From Bin87 sp963665395 (GTDB lineage Bacteria > Chloroflexota > Dehalococcoidia > Lucifugimonadales > UBA3495): a DNA stretch of 64,000 bases. The position numbers and the translations under genes were made by a program. Where the stretch lies: contig OY762251.1 in NCBI GenBank assembly GCA_963665395.2, forward strand, positions 1,426,001-1,490,000, written 5' to 3'. Within the stretch, counting starts at the first letter, position 1; every line of letters begins with the position of its first letter. Positions 43,701 through 52,597 of the stretch are shown in pieces. Under the pieces are notes generated by a model that saw nothing but the letters and a program-made list of their open reading frames with translations, did no database searches and was not told the origin of the DNA.

Positions 43701-43889
43701 TTACCCGCAGTCCGCAAACTCCGGGTGGACACGGTATATGTCGCTCACTAGGGTGTACCAACTTCGCGGGCAATCCTCATCATCCAGCGGGCATACACCG
43801 CAACGATTTCGCTCCGCGCAGGCGAACAGATGCCGGGTAGCGTTCCGCCGTTTCAAGTTGTTGCCGCAGGTAGGGCATCTCACACGCAT
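43701..43889 (-). CDS. Small Cys-rich zinc-finger protein
   Basis: 62 aa. CPTCGNNL plus HLFAC (a CxxC...HxxxxC finger) and then CGVCPLDDEDC form two likely metal sites. Its ATG overlaps the TGA of the upstream gene (TGATG). Function unknown. Confidence 0.65.
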   Translation of the reverse strand: MRVRCPTCGNNLKRRNATRHLFACAERNRCGVCPLDDEDCPRSWYTLVSDIYRVHPEFADCG

Positions 43890-44251
43890 CAGGGCGCCCC
43901 CTGCATTAGTGGCTCCAACTTGTCCAGCAAGAGTCGGACGTCCTCCAGGCCGGCTTCCACATCGTTGGGCGTGTCGATGTCCTCGTAGAAATTTGTATGC
44001 AAATCGCTGGCTACCCGGTACAGGCGACGGATTTCAGGATCCCCGATTTCGTCGGACAGACGGCTTGCCACGCGGCGAATCTGCCGGTGACCCCGGTGCT
44101 CCCAGCCGCGCCGTTCGGCGATGGCTTTGAACATCTGCGCGGCGGCGCCCCAACCCTTTTCCGATGCCTGCTGGGCATCGCCCCGCGCCAGCTCCTCCAC
44201 GCTCTGGGCCAGCAGTCTCCGACTCGCGGCCTGGTAATTTGGTGCGACCAT
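43889..44251 (-). CDS. PaREP1/HEPN-like helical protein
   Basis: 120 aa, all helical. ARRLLAQSVEELARGDAQQASEKGWGAAAQMFKAIAERRGW (with SRR for ARR) is the pattern of PaREP1/HEPN proteins, then RHRQ.., HTNFYEDIDTPNDVEAGLEDVRLLLDKLE. Possible nucleotide-linked or RNA-related function. Forms a coupled pair with the zinc-finger gene. Confidence 0.7.
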   Translation of the reverse strand: MVAPNYQAASRRLLAQSVEELARGDAQQASEKGWGAAAQMFKAIAERRGWEHRGHRQIRRVASRLSDEIGDPEIRRLYRVASDLHTNFYEDIDTPNDVEAGLEDVRLLLDKLEPLMQGAP

Positions 44252-44277
44252 GATGCAACCTCGCGCGGTGCGGCAGG

Positions 44278-45441
44278 CTATTTATACTCCGCCCGCAGGA
44301 TTTTCGCGGCGTCGGTGATGACCTGCATCTTTTTGGCGGCCATGTCGTGGGTGTTGACGTTGCGCTCGGCGAAGGTGCCGAAGCCGCAATCGGGATTGAG
44401 GTAGATTTTGTCGGGGTCGAAGTACTGGAGCAGTTCCTTGACGCGCGCCACGATCTGCTCGGCCGGCTCGACATCGTCGGTGCGCGGGTTGACCACGCCG
44501 AGGCCGATTTCCTTCTCGTTGCCGTATTCCTGGAACACTGCCATCTCGCCGGCGCGAGGGGTGGCGCACTCCAGCACCAGTCGGTCGATGTTCATCTGGG
44601 TCAGGTAGGGCAGCATGGGGCCGTAGTTGCCGGAGAGAAGCACCTCTTCCTTCTTGCTCCAGTTGCCCCGGCAGACATGGACGCCGGTTTTGATGCCGTC
44701 GATGCCGTCCAGGGTTTCGTTCATCAGGCGGACGGCCATCTCCAGCTCGTCGGTGGGGTCGCGGCGGTTGGGTAGGGCGGCGCACATGAAGGTTTCGGTG
44801 GTCTCTTCTCCGAACACCACCTGGGAGAGGGTGGGTTCGTCCAGCTGCACGAAGTCGCAGCCGTGGTCGCGCAGAGCAATAATCTCCTCGCGCAGGATTT
44901 CAACCACGTCTTTGGCCAGGTCGTCGGGAGTGGGATAAGCTTTGTCCGACAAGCCTTCGAACCAGCCCGAGCGGGTGAGCATATAGGGGCCGGGAATAGG
45001 AACCATGATGGCCCGGTCGGTGTGTTCCTTCACAAAGGCCAACTCGTCCAGGGCCAGCCCGTGCCGCTTGCTGATGGTATCAATCACGATGGGGCTTTTG
45101 ATGGCGAAGGACGGCACGTCCAGGGCGCGGAGCACTTCTTCCATACGGGCGCGGTCGGAGGAATAATCCAGCAGTTCCGACACCTTCATCAGCTGCATAC
45201 CGTTGAGCTTGTCCACGGCGAAGGAGTAGAAGTTGTCGCGGCGCTGCTCGCCGTCGCTGATGATATCTACTCCGGCCGCTTCCTGGGCGCGGATGCAGTC
45301 CAGCACCTCCCCGTCGGCCAGGGAGCTGAACTCGTCGTAGGAGATCTCGCCCGCTTCCTTGCGGCGCAAGGCGCGGATCAGCTCAGCAGAGCGCGGCCAG
45401 CTGCCGACTACGGTAACGGGAAACAGGGGAGCGTCCGGCAT
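44278..45441 (-). CDS. MetE C-terminal-type methyltransferase (cobalamin-independent methionine synthase II family)
   Basis: 387 aa from ATG 45441 (GGAGGGAACTTAA upstream). TIM barrel with VVGSWPRSAEL at the start, GVDIISDGEQRRDNF, VQLDEPTLSQ, the zinc ligands His and Cys in GVHVCRGNW, and the distal Cys in NPDCGFGTF. It lacks the N-terminal half of MetE, so it likely uses a different methyl donor or corrinoid protein. Product and substrate cannot be fixed. Confidence 0.9.
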   Translation of the reverse strand: MPDAPLFPVTVVGSWPRSAELIRALRRKEAGEISYDEFSSLADGEVLDCIRAQEAAGVDIISDGEQRRDNFYSFAVDKLNGMQLMKVSELLDYSSDRARMEEVLRALDVPSFAIKSPIVIDTISKRHGLALDELAFVKEHTDRAIMVPIPGPYMLTRSGWFEGLSDKAYPTPDDLAKDVVEILREEIIALRDHGCDFVQLDEPTLSQVVFGEETTETFMCAALPNRRDPTDELEMAVRLMNETLDGIDGIKTGVHVCRGNWSKKEEVLLSGNYGPMLPYLTQMNIDRLVLECATPRAGEMAVFQEYGNEKEIGLGVVNPRTDDVEPAEQIVARVKELLQYFDPDKIYLNPDCGFGTFAERNVNTHDMAAKKMQVITDAAKILRAEYK

Positions 45442-45591
45442 TTAAGTTCCCTCCGGGACTGAGATGTTTCAGGGTCAGGTTGCAAGAGAGTTGGTGTGAC
45501 GGACGGTGGTTGCCGCGCCAGCAAGTAAGAATCTACACCAGAAACGAGGTACGGACAAATTAATTTCACGCCTGGCCCGGTTTGGCGGATA

Positions 45592-45704
45592 GTCAGAAGC
45601 AGGATTCACCAGATTGATAGGATGCACCGGATTGGGTGAATCGCCGCTATCGGACGATTCCAAATCCTGATAATCGGTCAAATCCCGAAAATCCTGCTTC
45701 TGAC
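45592..45704. repeat. Family C inverted repeat
   Basis: GTCAGAAGCAGGATTCACCAG...AATCCTGCTTCTGAC. It is the main content of the 353-bp gap 45442-45794; a 13-bp GC hairpin (GCCCCTCAGCCGGGAGGGGCG, near 45729) follows. Confidence 0.75.
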
Positions 45705-45794
45705 ATCCCTCTGCCCGAAAATCGGAACGCCCCTCAGCCGGGAGGGGCGCTCTCGCAAGAACTCGATTGCCGGCGGCAACCGTTGGCAACGAGC

Positions 45795-46367
45795 CTAGCG
45801 GTCCATCACCGCCACGGTGCCCTTTTCGGGGTCGTACTGGTAGCGGGTGATGCGGTCCAGCTTCTGTGATTCGAGACGCACCACCACAGCGCGGTTGCCG
45901 GTTACGTTCAGGGTGTTGTGGATTTCGCCAGGCAGGAAGAAGGCCACCTTGCCGTCCTTCTGGACGAAGTCGCCGGTCTCCTGGATCTGCACCGAGTCCA
46001 CGCCTTCGCCGGGGTAGAACCAGCGCCACTTGGTCTGCTTGATGGCGCCGTCATAGACGCCGTACACCACCCACGCCGCGCCGTGGTCGTGGGGCAGGTT
46101 GTCCTGGTCGGGCCGCTGCACCGACGCCATCAGCCAGAAACCGCCGCCGGGGTGACCATAGTCTTCGTCCAGGTGGAGGTCATAGCGTCCGAACCCGCCC
46201 TCGTCGGGGAGTTCCAGCCGCTCTTCAAGCCAGCCGGGGGTGGCCAGCAGGCGCTCCATGTGCTGGGCGACGCCCGAGGCCTGGGCCAAAGGATCCTGGG
46301 TGCTGTCAAAAATCTCGCGCACGTCGTCGATGAATGCGTCCACGGAATAGGCTGTGGTTTGAGTCAT
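45795..46367 (-). CDS. Cupin protein, cysteine-dioxygenase-like
   Basis: 190 aa from ATG 46367 (GAGAGGAGG upstream). DNLPHDHGAAWVVYGVYDGAIKQTKWRWF supplies the two metal His residues of a cupin (HDHG) and FFLPGEIHNTLNVTG the third. The layout resembles cysteine dioxygenase/3-mercaptopropionate dioxygenase enzymes (H-x-H...H). Likely an Fe(II) dioxygenase; substrate unknown. Confidence 0.85.
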   Translation of the reverse strand: MTQTTAYSVDAFIDDVREIFDSTQDPLAQASGVAQHMERLLATPGWLEERLELPDEGGFGRYDLHLDEDYGHPGGGFWLMASVQRPDQDNLPHDHGAAWVVYGVYDGAIKQTKWRWFYPGEGVDSVQIQETGDFVQKDGKVAFFLPGEIHNTLNVTGNRAVVVRLESQKLDRITRYQYDPEKGTVAVMDR

Positions 46368-46445
46368 ATCAATCCTCCTCTCAATCTCGCGTACTGTTGC
46401 TGCCATTCTGGATAGAATGCGGCAGCGTGTCAACTTGCCGAAGGT

Positions 46446-46591
46446 CTCATGCGTACCCACTTTCCGCAAACTGTCATTGCGAGCGCAGCGTGGCAATCTC
46501 GTCGCCGGAGCAAACATCGCTCACCCGTCGATATTGCCATCCGCCAGAGGCGGACTACGCTCCTCGCAATGACAAAGTGGGTACGCGTGAG
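46446..46591. mobile_element. Family D element, copy 4
   Basis: Ends CTCATGCGTACCCACTTT / AAAGTGGGTACGCGTGAG; perfect 9-bp duplication GCCGAAGGT (46437-46445, 46592-46600). It nearly matches copy 1 at 17717. Confidence 0.92.
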
Positions 46592-46619
46592 GCCGAAGGT
46601 CCCTTGCGGATGCCGTGCC

Positions 46620-47393
46620 CTAATGCTGCCCGATGAACTCCAGCACCATCCCGTTCCAGACCTGCGGGCGTTCCCAGTGGCCGGCGTGGCCGGCGTCGGG
46701 CAGGGATGCGAAACGGGAGGTTGGGATGTGCGCCGCCTGCATCCGCATCAGGGCCGGCGGGGATAGGAGATCGGCGTTGCCAGAGAGGACCAGCGTGGGT
46801 ACCTGCATGGTTGCCAGGCGGGTGTAGGTGATGGGTTCGCTTACGGGTTGGGTTGGGACGGGCCCGTAGGGGCGGCTGGCCAGTTCGATCTCCAGCCAGC
46901 GCGCCGCGCCCGCCGGGTCGGCGCCCCGGTAGGATGGGCCAAGCTCGCGCAGTTCCACCGGCAGGTTCTGGATTTCCGGCGGACGCAGGCGGTGTTGCAC
47001 CTCCAGGTATTCCGCGTCCTGGATGCCGGCGATGGTGTTGGCGATCACCAGGCTGCGCACCCGCTCCGGATGGGACAGCGAGTAGCTGATGCCGGTGATG
47101 CCGCCGGCGGCGGTGCCAATCAGGTGGAACCGTTCCAAGGCCAGGAGCTCCACCAGTCCGTGCAGATCTTCGTCCTGATAGCCCGGCTGCCGAGCCTCGT
47201 CGGTGTTGCGGGAGCGGCCCCAGGTGCGCCGGTCGTAAGTAACACAGCGGTAGCCGGCGGCGGTGAAAGCCGGAAGTTGGGGTTCCCAGGCGTCGCAAGT
47301 TCCGGATGCGGCGTGGCAGAAAATCACCGGAATGCCGTCGCCGCCGGTGTCCTCGTACCACAGGTCAACGCCGGGGAGGGTTACGTAGGGCAT
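46620..47393 (-). CDS. Alpha/beta hydrolase-fold protein with Ser-to-Ala nucleophile
   Basis: 257 aa. VIFCHAASGTCDAWEPQLPAFTAAGYRCVTYDRRTWGRS is the usual oxyanion/strand region; the elbow reads LIGTAAGGITG, with Ala (~95) where Ser should be. The acid (LSGNADLLSP) and His (DAGHAGHWERP) are kept. It is therefore either an inactive homologue or an enzyme that does not need the nucleophile (as for some alpha/beta-fold lyases or dioxygenases). Confidence 0.85.
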   Translation of the reverse strand: MPYVTLPGVDLWYEDTGGDGIPVIFCHAASGTCDAWEPQLPAFTAAGYRCVTYDRRTWGRSRNTDEARQPGYQDEDLHGLVELLALERFHLIGTAAGGITGISYSLSHPERVRSLVIANTIAGIQDAEYLEVQHRLRPPEIQNLPVELRELGPSYRGADPAGAARWLEIELASRPYGPVPTQPVSEPITYTRLATMQVPTLVLSGNADLLSPPALMRMQAAHIPTSRFASLPDAGHAGHWERPQVWNGMVLEFIGQH

Positions 47394-47470
47394 GGGTTCA
47401 CCTTTACAATCTCACTCCGTCATTCCCGCGAAAGCGGGAATCCAGGGGAATGGCGTAACTAATTCCCGGA

Positions 47471-48385
47471 TTATTGCCAGTGGGGCGGCAGACTCGGCTC
47501 GGCCATTCCGAACTGTCGGGACAGCCATTCCTCGGCGAACACACCGTCCCGGTAGCCGGAATGCTCGGCTTTGTGGATGGTGGTATCGCCGCGGAGGGCC
47601 TGGGTCAGCGGTTCCAGGGCGGCGGCTTGCAGGGCGGAGCCGTCGGCGCCGGCCATCATCAATGTCGCCGCGCTGACCCGCGAGCCGAACCAGCGCAAGT
47701 CGAAGTAGGACAGCGTGCGATGCGCGGCCTCACGGCGGGTGGGATGCAATCGCAGGTAGTCGTTGATCTCCTCCAGCGGGTAGGCGCTGGTGCGCTGGGC
47801 CAGGTCGGCGGTGGCGTAGAGCAACGTGGGCGTGCCTACCAGGTGGGTAACCTGGGGGCAGAGGGCCGCCGTGGTCACGGCCAGGTCGTTGCCGATGGCC
47901 GCTATGCGTGTTTCGTCCACCTCTGGAAGACTGGCCAGATATTGCAGTCCCCGAACGCAGTCGGCCACGATGCCGCGGTACACATAGGTCGCCGGGTCGT
48001 CAATGCCGTCGGTAAGTTGGCCGGGAAAAGCGGCGGCGTAGGGTTGGTCGGCGAGGCGCTGCCCGCGCACGCAGATAGCGAAGGTCACGTGTTCCCGGCG
48101 CTGGCCGTTGGCCTGCCCCTGGGGTACCAGGTCCTGCACGCTGCCGTAGCGGGGCAGGTGATAGCGCGCCGGAAAGGGGCCGTCGTAATTCGGCACGCTC
48201 AAGTAACCGTAAATCCGGTAGGGGCCGATGGAGGTCAGCCGCACGCCGTAAGCCGTGGCGAAATCGGTGGAGCGCAAGGGGATTTCCTGCGCCTCCGGCG
48301 CGGCGGGAAACCGGGCCAGTTCCGCCAGCACGTCGTGCCAGTAGGTATCGAAATCGTTGGGTTTGGCGCCGGTTAGTGTGGTCAT
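47471..48385 (-). CDS. Acetylxylan-esterase-like protein without catalytic serine
   Basis: 304 aa from ATG 48385. YVYRGIVADCVRGLQYLASLPEVDETRIAAIGNDLAVTTAAL aligns with the AXE region of 24587 and 51609, but the elbow is GNDLA (Asp at ~167) instead of GxSxGG. His remains in KAEHSGYRDG. The fold is kept, so it is probably a non-hydrolytic relative. The first 49 codons and ribosome region are duplicated at 50596-50759. Confidence 0.85.
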   Translation of the reverse strand: MTTLTGAKPNDFDTYWHDVLAELARFPAAPEAQEIPLRSTDFATAYGVRLTSIGPYRIYGYLSVPNYDGPFPARYHLPRYGSVQDLVPQGQANGQRREHVTFAICVRGQRLADQPYAAAFPGQLTDGIDDPATYVYRGIVADCVRGLQYLASLPEVDETRIAAIGNDLAVTTAALCPQVTHLVGTPTLLYATADLAQRTSAYPLEEINDYLRLHPTRREAAHRTLSYFDLRWFGSRVSAATLMMAGADGSALQAAALEPLTQALRGDTTIHKAEHSGYRDGVFAEEWLSRQFGMAEPSLPPHWQ

Positions 48386-48462
48386 GCAGGTCAGTCCGTT
48401 GGGTTGGTGATTGATGGCAAGTATATCGCACATTGCCTGCGCTGAGTTTGTATTGGGAAAGG

Positions 48463-49242
48463 TCAGCAGAAGACTTGGGTCAGGTACACCGCTCGGTAGC
48501 CCTGCCATCTCCCGAAGGAAGCTCCGATCCCCGTCCGGTCGTATTGTCGGCCCAGCAGATTGGTCCGGTGACCGGAGCTGTTCATCCAACTGCCGACTGC
48601 ATCGTTGGCAATGCTTTCCAAGCTTCCAGAGACCAACTCGACGGTAATGTTTTCCGCTACCCCATAATGGGTGCCCTTCCAGCAACTGTAACCCGACCGG
48701 GTGATGCGTTCCGATGGTCCCAGACCTTCCGGCGTGTCGTGGCTGAAGTAGCCGCGGCTGGTCATGTCGTCGCTGTGGGCACGGGCTACTGTAGCCAGTC
48801 GGTCATCCCAATCCAGGAGCGCGCTTCCGTTTTTGGCGCGTTCTGCGTTGATGCCGGCGTGGACCTTGAATTCAAGTTCCGACACCTTGTTGGACGCTTC
48901 CATCTCGGCTCTGGCGCGACGCTCCTCCTGGGAACCGCTGTTGACTTGCGGTGCCAGTTGGCGGAGTTGGCGAGGCAGCCCAGATGCTGGTGGAGGGTCG
49001 GTTGGCTTGGTCAACACATCAGGGGGCGGAGCGCTTGTTGCCTCGATTGCCGCGAAGGATTCAGGAACCCGTTGCTCCGCCCCCCGTTGTATAAGCCGGT
49101 CTGCAACGACTTCGGGAAGTTTCCATTCAACGCCGGGGTTGAGATACCAGTAGGCTACGACGGCAACAGCGAGGCCGGTCAGGACGGCAGCCATCACCGG
49201 AACGAACCGCCCGTCTCTCCTCCGACGCCTCCTGCGTGACAT
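48463..49242 (-). CDS. CAP/SCP-domain membrane-anchored protein
   Basis: 259 aa. The Arg-rich start (SRRRRRRRDGRF) and one membrane helix (VPVMAAVLTGLAVAVVAYWYL) place the rest outside. The CAP domain (~residues 130-259) has AGINAERAKNGSALLDWDDRLATVARAHSDDMTSRGYFSHDTPEG, YGVAENI and GSWMNSSGHRTNLLGRQYDRTGIGA, with the usual His and Glu of the cleft. First of three same-strand genes within a duplicated-end cassette. Confidence 0.92.
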   Translation of the reverse strand: MSRRRRRRRDGRFVPVMAAVLTGLAVAVVAYWYLNPGVEWKLPEVVADRLIQRGAEQRVPESFAAIEATSAPPPDVLTKPTDPPPASGLPRQLRQLAPQVNSGSQEERRARAEMEASNKVSELEFKVHAGINAERAKNGSALLDWDDRLATVARAHSDDMTSRGYFSHDTPEGLGPSERITRSGYSCWKGTHYGVAENITVELVSGSLESIANDAVGSWMNSSGHRTNLLGRQYDRTGIGASFGRWQGYRAVYLTQVFC

Positions 49243-49296
49243 GGGCTCTGCTTCACCCCTCGCCGGTCAGTGTCAGTTTCATATCAATGCCCCATG

Positions 49297-49857
49297 TCAC
49301 CTTTCAGTCCAGCGGTAGTGACCCATGCCGGTCACTACTGCCAGCGTCCGGTAAACCTTGGGCATTTTCATCTTCCGTCGCAGAGCGACTTGAACGCGTA
49401 TCGCAAATTGATGCAGCGTCAGCAGGATTGAAACCGCCATCACCACCATTAAGCCTCGTCCTACGTCATTCACCAGATCTGTGGCGCCGTATGCGATGGC
49501 TGCGGTTACCGCCAGCATCGCCGGCGGAGCCCAGTAAATTGACCTACGCCGCTGGTAGTTGTATCCGGTGACTATCGCCAGCAGTCCCACCAGCGCCGGC
49601 CCTGTGGTAAGGATCGCAGCCTGGATAGGAGACACGGTGTACAGATACTCCCGCATGGGAGACGCTAGCAGCGCGATGGCCTCTATGCCGCTGACCTCCA
49701 CCCCGGCGCCGTCCAGCGTTGCCCACGGCAGGACCAGCGCGCACAAGGTTATCAACGTAGCCACGAAAGCTACCACCCGCATAAACAACGTGACCAGTTC
49801 CCGGTTTAGGGTCTGGTCACGATTACCGGGCTGTCTGGTTCGGCTCGATTCTCTCAT
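49297..49857 (-). CDS. Hypothetical four-helix membrane protein
   Basis: 186 aa. Membrane helices near residues 22-46 (TLFMRVVAFVATLITLCALVLPW), 74-97, 105-125 and 128-150 (GLMVVMAVSILLTLHQFAI), with a basic C-terminal tail (RRKMKMPKVYR). No known family. It starts 2 bp after the stop of the next gene. Confidence 0.75.
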   Translation of the reverse strand: MRESSRTRQPGNRDQTLNRELVTLFMRVVAFVATLITLCALVLPWATLDGAGVEVSGIEAIALLASPMREYLYTVSPIQAAILTTGPALVGLLAIVTGYNYQRRRSIYWAPPAMLAVTAAIAYGATDLVNDVGRGLMVVMAVSILLTLHQFAIRVQVALRRKMKMPKVYRTLAVVTGMGHYRWTER

Positions 49858-49859
49858 CC

Positions 49860-50561
49860 CTACTTGACCTCAAAGGGAGATCCGGTGGTGGCCCTGATCG
49901 TTTCGCTGGCAGCCCGAAAATCGTTCAACTCCTGGTTCAACTCAAGTATGGCCGCGGGTACTTCCTGGAAGGATGTGGCGTCAAAAACGAAATCCGCCCG
50001 CAACTGCAACTTCTGCAGGAGCGCATCCATGTCATCCAGCCGCGTTCCAATGGCTCGGGCATTGTTCAGGGCAGAGTCTGCCAGAGCCTCCCATTGACGG
50101 TACAAAGCCAAGTCTCTCTCATCATATTGGCGGGCCTGGGCAAGAGCGGGCGGATCGGTGATCTGCTCGGTCAGGGCCCGCTGGGTTGCGAAATAGGCGG
50201 CGGCGCTGGCTTTGGCATTATTGATAGCCGCTTCGAACTTTACGTAGGCAAGTTTAGCGCCGTCGTAACGAGGTTCCCACTGCTCCATGAGCGCATCGAT
50301 ATCGGTAATCTTAGCGATGTCAGGTGTCTCATTGTGGGGTTGAGTCTCCAAGGCATTTCCCGCAGGTTTACCAGCGGCAACCGTACCCACATCCAGTAAG
50401 GCACGGTTCATGTTATCAGCCTGGTTCTGGGCCAACTGCACTGAACCGGACAGCCTGGCGGCCTCGGTCTGGGTTACTTCGCCATACACCGCCAGCCCCG
50501 CGTAAGCGATAACGGCGGCTGCCACGGTAATCAGGCTGTACTTCAAAATCCTGCCGATCAT
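49860..50561 (-). CDS. Hypothetical exported coiled-coil protein
   Basis: 233 aa. The N-terminal helix ILKYSLITVAAAVIAYAGLAVYG acts as signal anchor; the rest is a mostly helical extracytoplasmic domain (ALMEQWEPRYDGAKLAYVKFEAAINNAKASAAAYFA; LALYRQWEALADSALNNARAIGTRLDDMDALLQKL) with heptad character. With the two downstream genes it forms an envelope cassette of unknown role. Confidence 0.75.
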   Translation of the reverse strand: MIGRILKYSLITVAAAVIAYAGLAVYGEVTQTEAARLSGSVQLAQNQADNMNRALLDVGTVAAGKPAGNALETQPHNETPDIAKITDIDALMEQWEPRYDGAKLAYVKFEAAINNAKASAAAYFATQRALTEQITDPPALAQARQYDERDLALYRQWEALADSALNNARAIGTRLDDMDALLQKLQLRADFVFDATSFQEVPAAILELNQELNDFRAASETIRATTGSPFEVK

Positions 50562-50595
50562 GGCGCTTTCCCTCTACATACGTCTACATACGTCA

Positions 50596-50759
50596 CAGCC
50601 GCACGCCGTAGGCCGTGGCGAAATCGGTGGAGCGCAAGGGGATTTCCTGCGCCTCCGGCGCGGCGGGAAACCGGGCCAGTTCCGCCAGCACGTCGTGCCA
50701 GTAGGTATCGAAATCGTTGGGTTTGGCGCCGGTTAGTGTGGTCATGTGGTTCAGTCCGT
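50596..50759 (-). repeat. Duplicated 5' end of the esterase-like gene
   Basis: Bases 50596-50745 match 48236-48385 (first 49 codons of the gene at 47471) with one difference by eye (GTAAGCCG vs GTAGGCCG), and the likeness continues weakly to 50759. The copy is broken off after 49 codons. The two ends enclose the three-gene envelope cassette. Confidence 0.92.
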
Positions 50760-50784
50760 GGAGGTCGGTGATGTTGACGTGGCT

Positions 50785-51594
50785 CTATGCCCGCGAGCGG
50801 ACTATCCTGGCGCGTTCGATGATGAGTTGAGCGTCGGCCACGGTGCGAACCAGGTAGTCCGGTTGGTTGGTGAGCATCATCGGCGTTGGAGGCCTGACGT
50901 AAGCGCGGCGGCCGGCGTAGCGGCTGTAGATGTCCGGATCGATGGACAAGCTGAATTCCGCCATCGCCGGGTCAACGTGGCGGACGTTGCCCAGGAGTTC
51001 GCCGATTTCGTGGCTAAATCGGTATTGGGCGCGGTGGGCTTCCAGCAACGCTTTCATCCCGTGTTCCAGCGCCCCTTGCGCGTGGAGGCCGATTAGCTGG
51101 TCGCTGCGCCCTCGTTCCACCAGGCTCCGAAACTCTTCGAGATGCTCCATGGCGTCTTCTAGGCGGTTCTCATAGGTTGACCAGTCGTATTCGTACTCGG
51201 TTTCCGCGTCTTCGCAGTGAGACGAACCGTACCGTTCGGGGTCTTTGGGCATGATTATCCCATCTCGCACCGCGTTGGTTTCCAGGCTGTTGGTGTAGCG
51301 GCGGTTGTGGCGGAAGGTGTCAAGGGTGCACCACACCAGTTGCACGGGTACATGATGCCCATAGTTGGCTGATACGGCGGCCCTGGCGGCTTCTTTCGCC
51401 TCTGCCATCTCGGTGGCGTCGGATTCGCGGGCCGTGACCAGCATGATGTCGATGTCGGACCAGTCCTCATCGTGGTCGCCGCGGGATCGGGAGCCGAAAA
51501 GGATGGTCAGCTCGGGCTGCTCGCGCTGCTGCACTGCCCGGGCTACCTGCAAGGCTTTAGCGTCGTACTTTGGCATGGGTTGTTTCACTACCAT
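50785..51594 (-). CDS. Nucleotidyltransferase-HEPN fusion protein
   Basis: 269 aa. LTILFGSRSRGDHDEDWSDIDIMLV is the GS...DxD nucleotidyltransferase core, with another acidic strand at VPVQLVWC; the second half has HEPN helices (DAMEHLEEFRSLVERGRSDQLIGLHAQGALEHGMKALLEAH). Same architecture as 23608-24516 but divergent. Transcribed with the downstream duplicate and cassette. Confidence 0.85.
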   Translation of the reverse strand: MVVKQPMPKYDAKALQVARAVQQREQPELTILFGSRSRGDHDEDWSDIDIMLVTARESDATEMAEAKEAARAAVSANYGHHVPVQLVWCTLDTFRHNRRYTNSLETNAVRDGIIMPKDPERYGSSHCEDAETEYEYDWSTYENRLEDAMEHLEEFRSLVERGRSDQLIGLHAQGALEHGMKALLEAHRAQYRFSHEIGELLGNVRHVDPAMAEFSLSIDPDIYSRYAGRRAYVRPPTPMMLTNQPDYLVRTVADAQLIIERARIVRSRA

Positions 51595-51608
51595 GTAGCG
51601 GACGCTCG

Positions 51609-52535
51609 TTAGGATTGCAGATGCTTCGCCAGAAAGGCGTCCACTATGGCAGCGTGTTCGTGGTTATTGGCGTCGTGGCCGTGGCCGTCGTAGGCGTACA
51701 TTTGCTTATCGTCGCTGGCGATGTTGTCGAACATGGCAAAGCCCGTTTCCGGCGGGCAGGTGCTGTCCTGCAAGCCCACGCTGACGATGATGGGGCAAGT
51801 GATGCGGTGGGCCAGGTTGATGCCGTCAAAGTAGGCCAGCGTGTTCTCCACCTGCTCCCGACTGTCGGGATACAGCCGCAGGTAGTCGGCGATTTCCTGG
51901 TAGGGGTAGGCGTCGGTCAGCTCGATGGCGTCCAGGTAGCCGCACAGGTAGGGCGCGCCGGCCGCCGCCGCCTTGATTTCGGGGCGCAGGGCCGCCGTGG
52001 AGACAGTGAGGCCGCCGCCCTGGCTGTGTCCGGTTACACCGATGCGGTTGCCGTCCACCTCGCTCCGGCCCAGCAGGAAGTCCACGGCACGACAGGCGTC
52101 CATGTAGAAGCCCCGGTAGGAGTAGGTGTTCTTGTCCACCATGCCGTAGGTGAGCAGGCCGGGATAGCCGGGGTTGAACTGGCGGTTGCTGCGCAGCTTG
52201 CCCCGGGGCGCGACGCTGAACGCGGCATACCCCTTGGCGGCCCATGGTTTGGGCACCGGCGGCTCCATGTTGTAGCCCGGCACCTGGAGCAGGCCGGGCA
52301 ATTTGCCCTCCCGCTGGCGAGGCACGGCGTACCAGCCGGCGATGCGGACGAGGTCCAGGCTGGTGAAGAAGACCTCGTACACGTCGATGCGCGACGTGGA
52401 ACGGAGGGGGTCATAAACCACCGACGGCTCCAGGGGGATTTTGGCGGTTTCTGCCAGCACGTCGTCCCAGAACTGGTCGATGTCGGCCGGCTGGCGGACT
52501 TTGGTCGCGTACTGGTCGGCGGGTACTCTGGGCAT
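51609..52535 (-). CDS. Acetylxylan esterase / cephalosporin-C deacetylase family hydrolase
   Basis: 308 aa. AVDFLLGRSEVDGNRIGVTGHSQGGGLTVS holds the nucleophile Ser (GHSQGG), VGLQDSTCPPETGFAMF the Asp and YDGHGHDANNH the His. YSYRGFYMDACRA matches the relative at 24587. Cytosolic. It precedes the NTase-HEPN gene by 14 bp on the same strand. Confidence 0.92.
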   Translation of the reverse strand: MPRVPADQYATKVRQPADIDQFWDDVLAETAKIPLEPSVVYDPLRSTSRIDVYEVFFTSLDLVRIAGWYAVPRQREGKLPGLLQVPGYNMEPPVPKPWAAKGYAAFSVAPRGKLRSNRQFNPGYPGLLTYGMVDKNTYSYRGFYMDACRAVDFLLGRSEVDGNRIGVTGHSQGGGLTVSTAALRPEIKAAAAGAPYLCGYLDAIELTDAYPYQEIADYLRLYPDSREQVENTLAYFDGINLAHRITCPIIVSVGLQDSTCPPETGFAMFDNIASDDKQMYAYDGHGHDANNHEHAAIVDAFLAKHLQS

Positions 52536-52597
52536 ATTGCTCTCCGGTATTGTTGCGACGATGTGCCACGGCTACAAGCCGACGTGGCTTTGATGGG

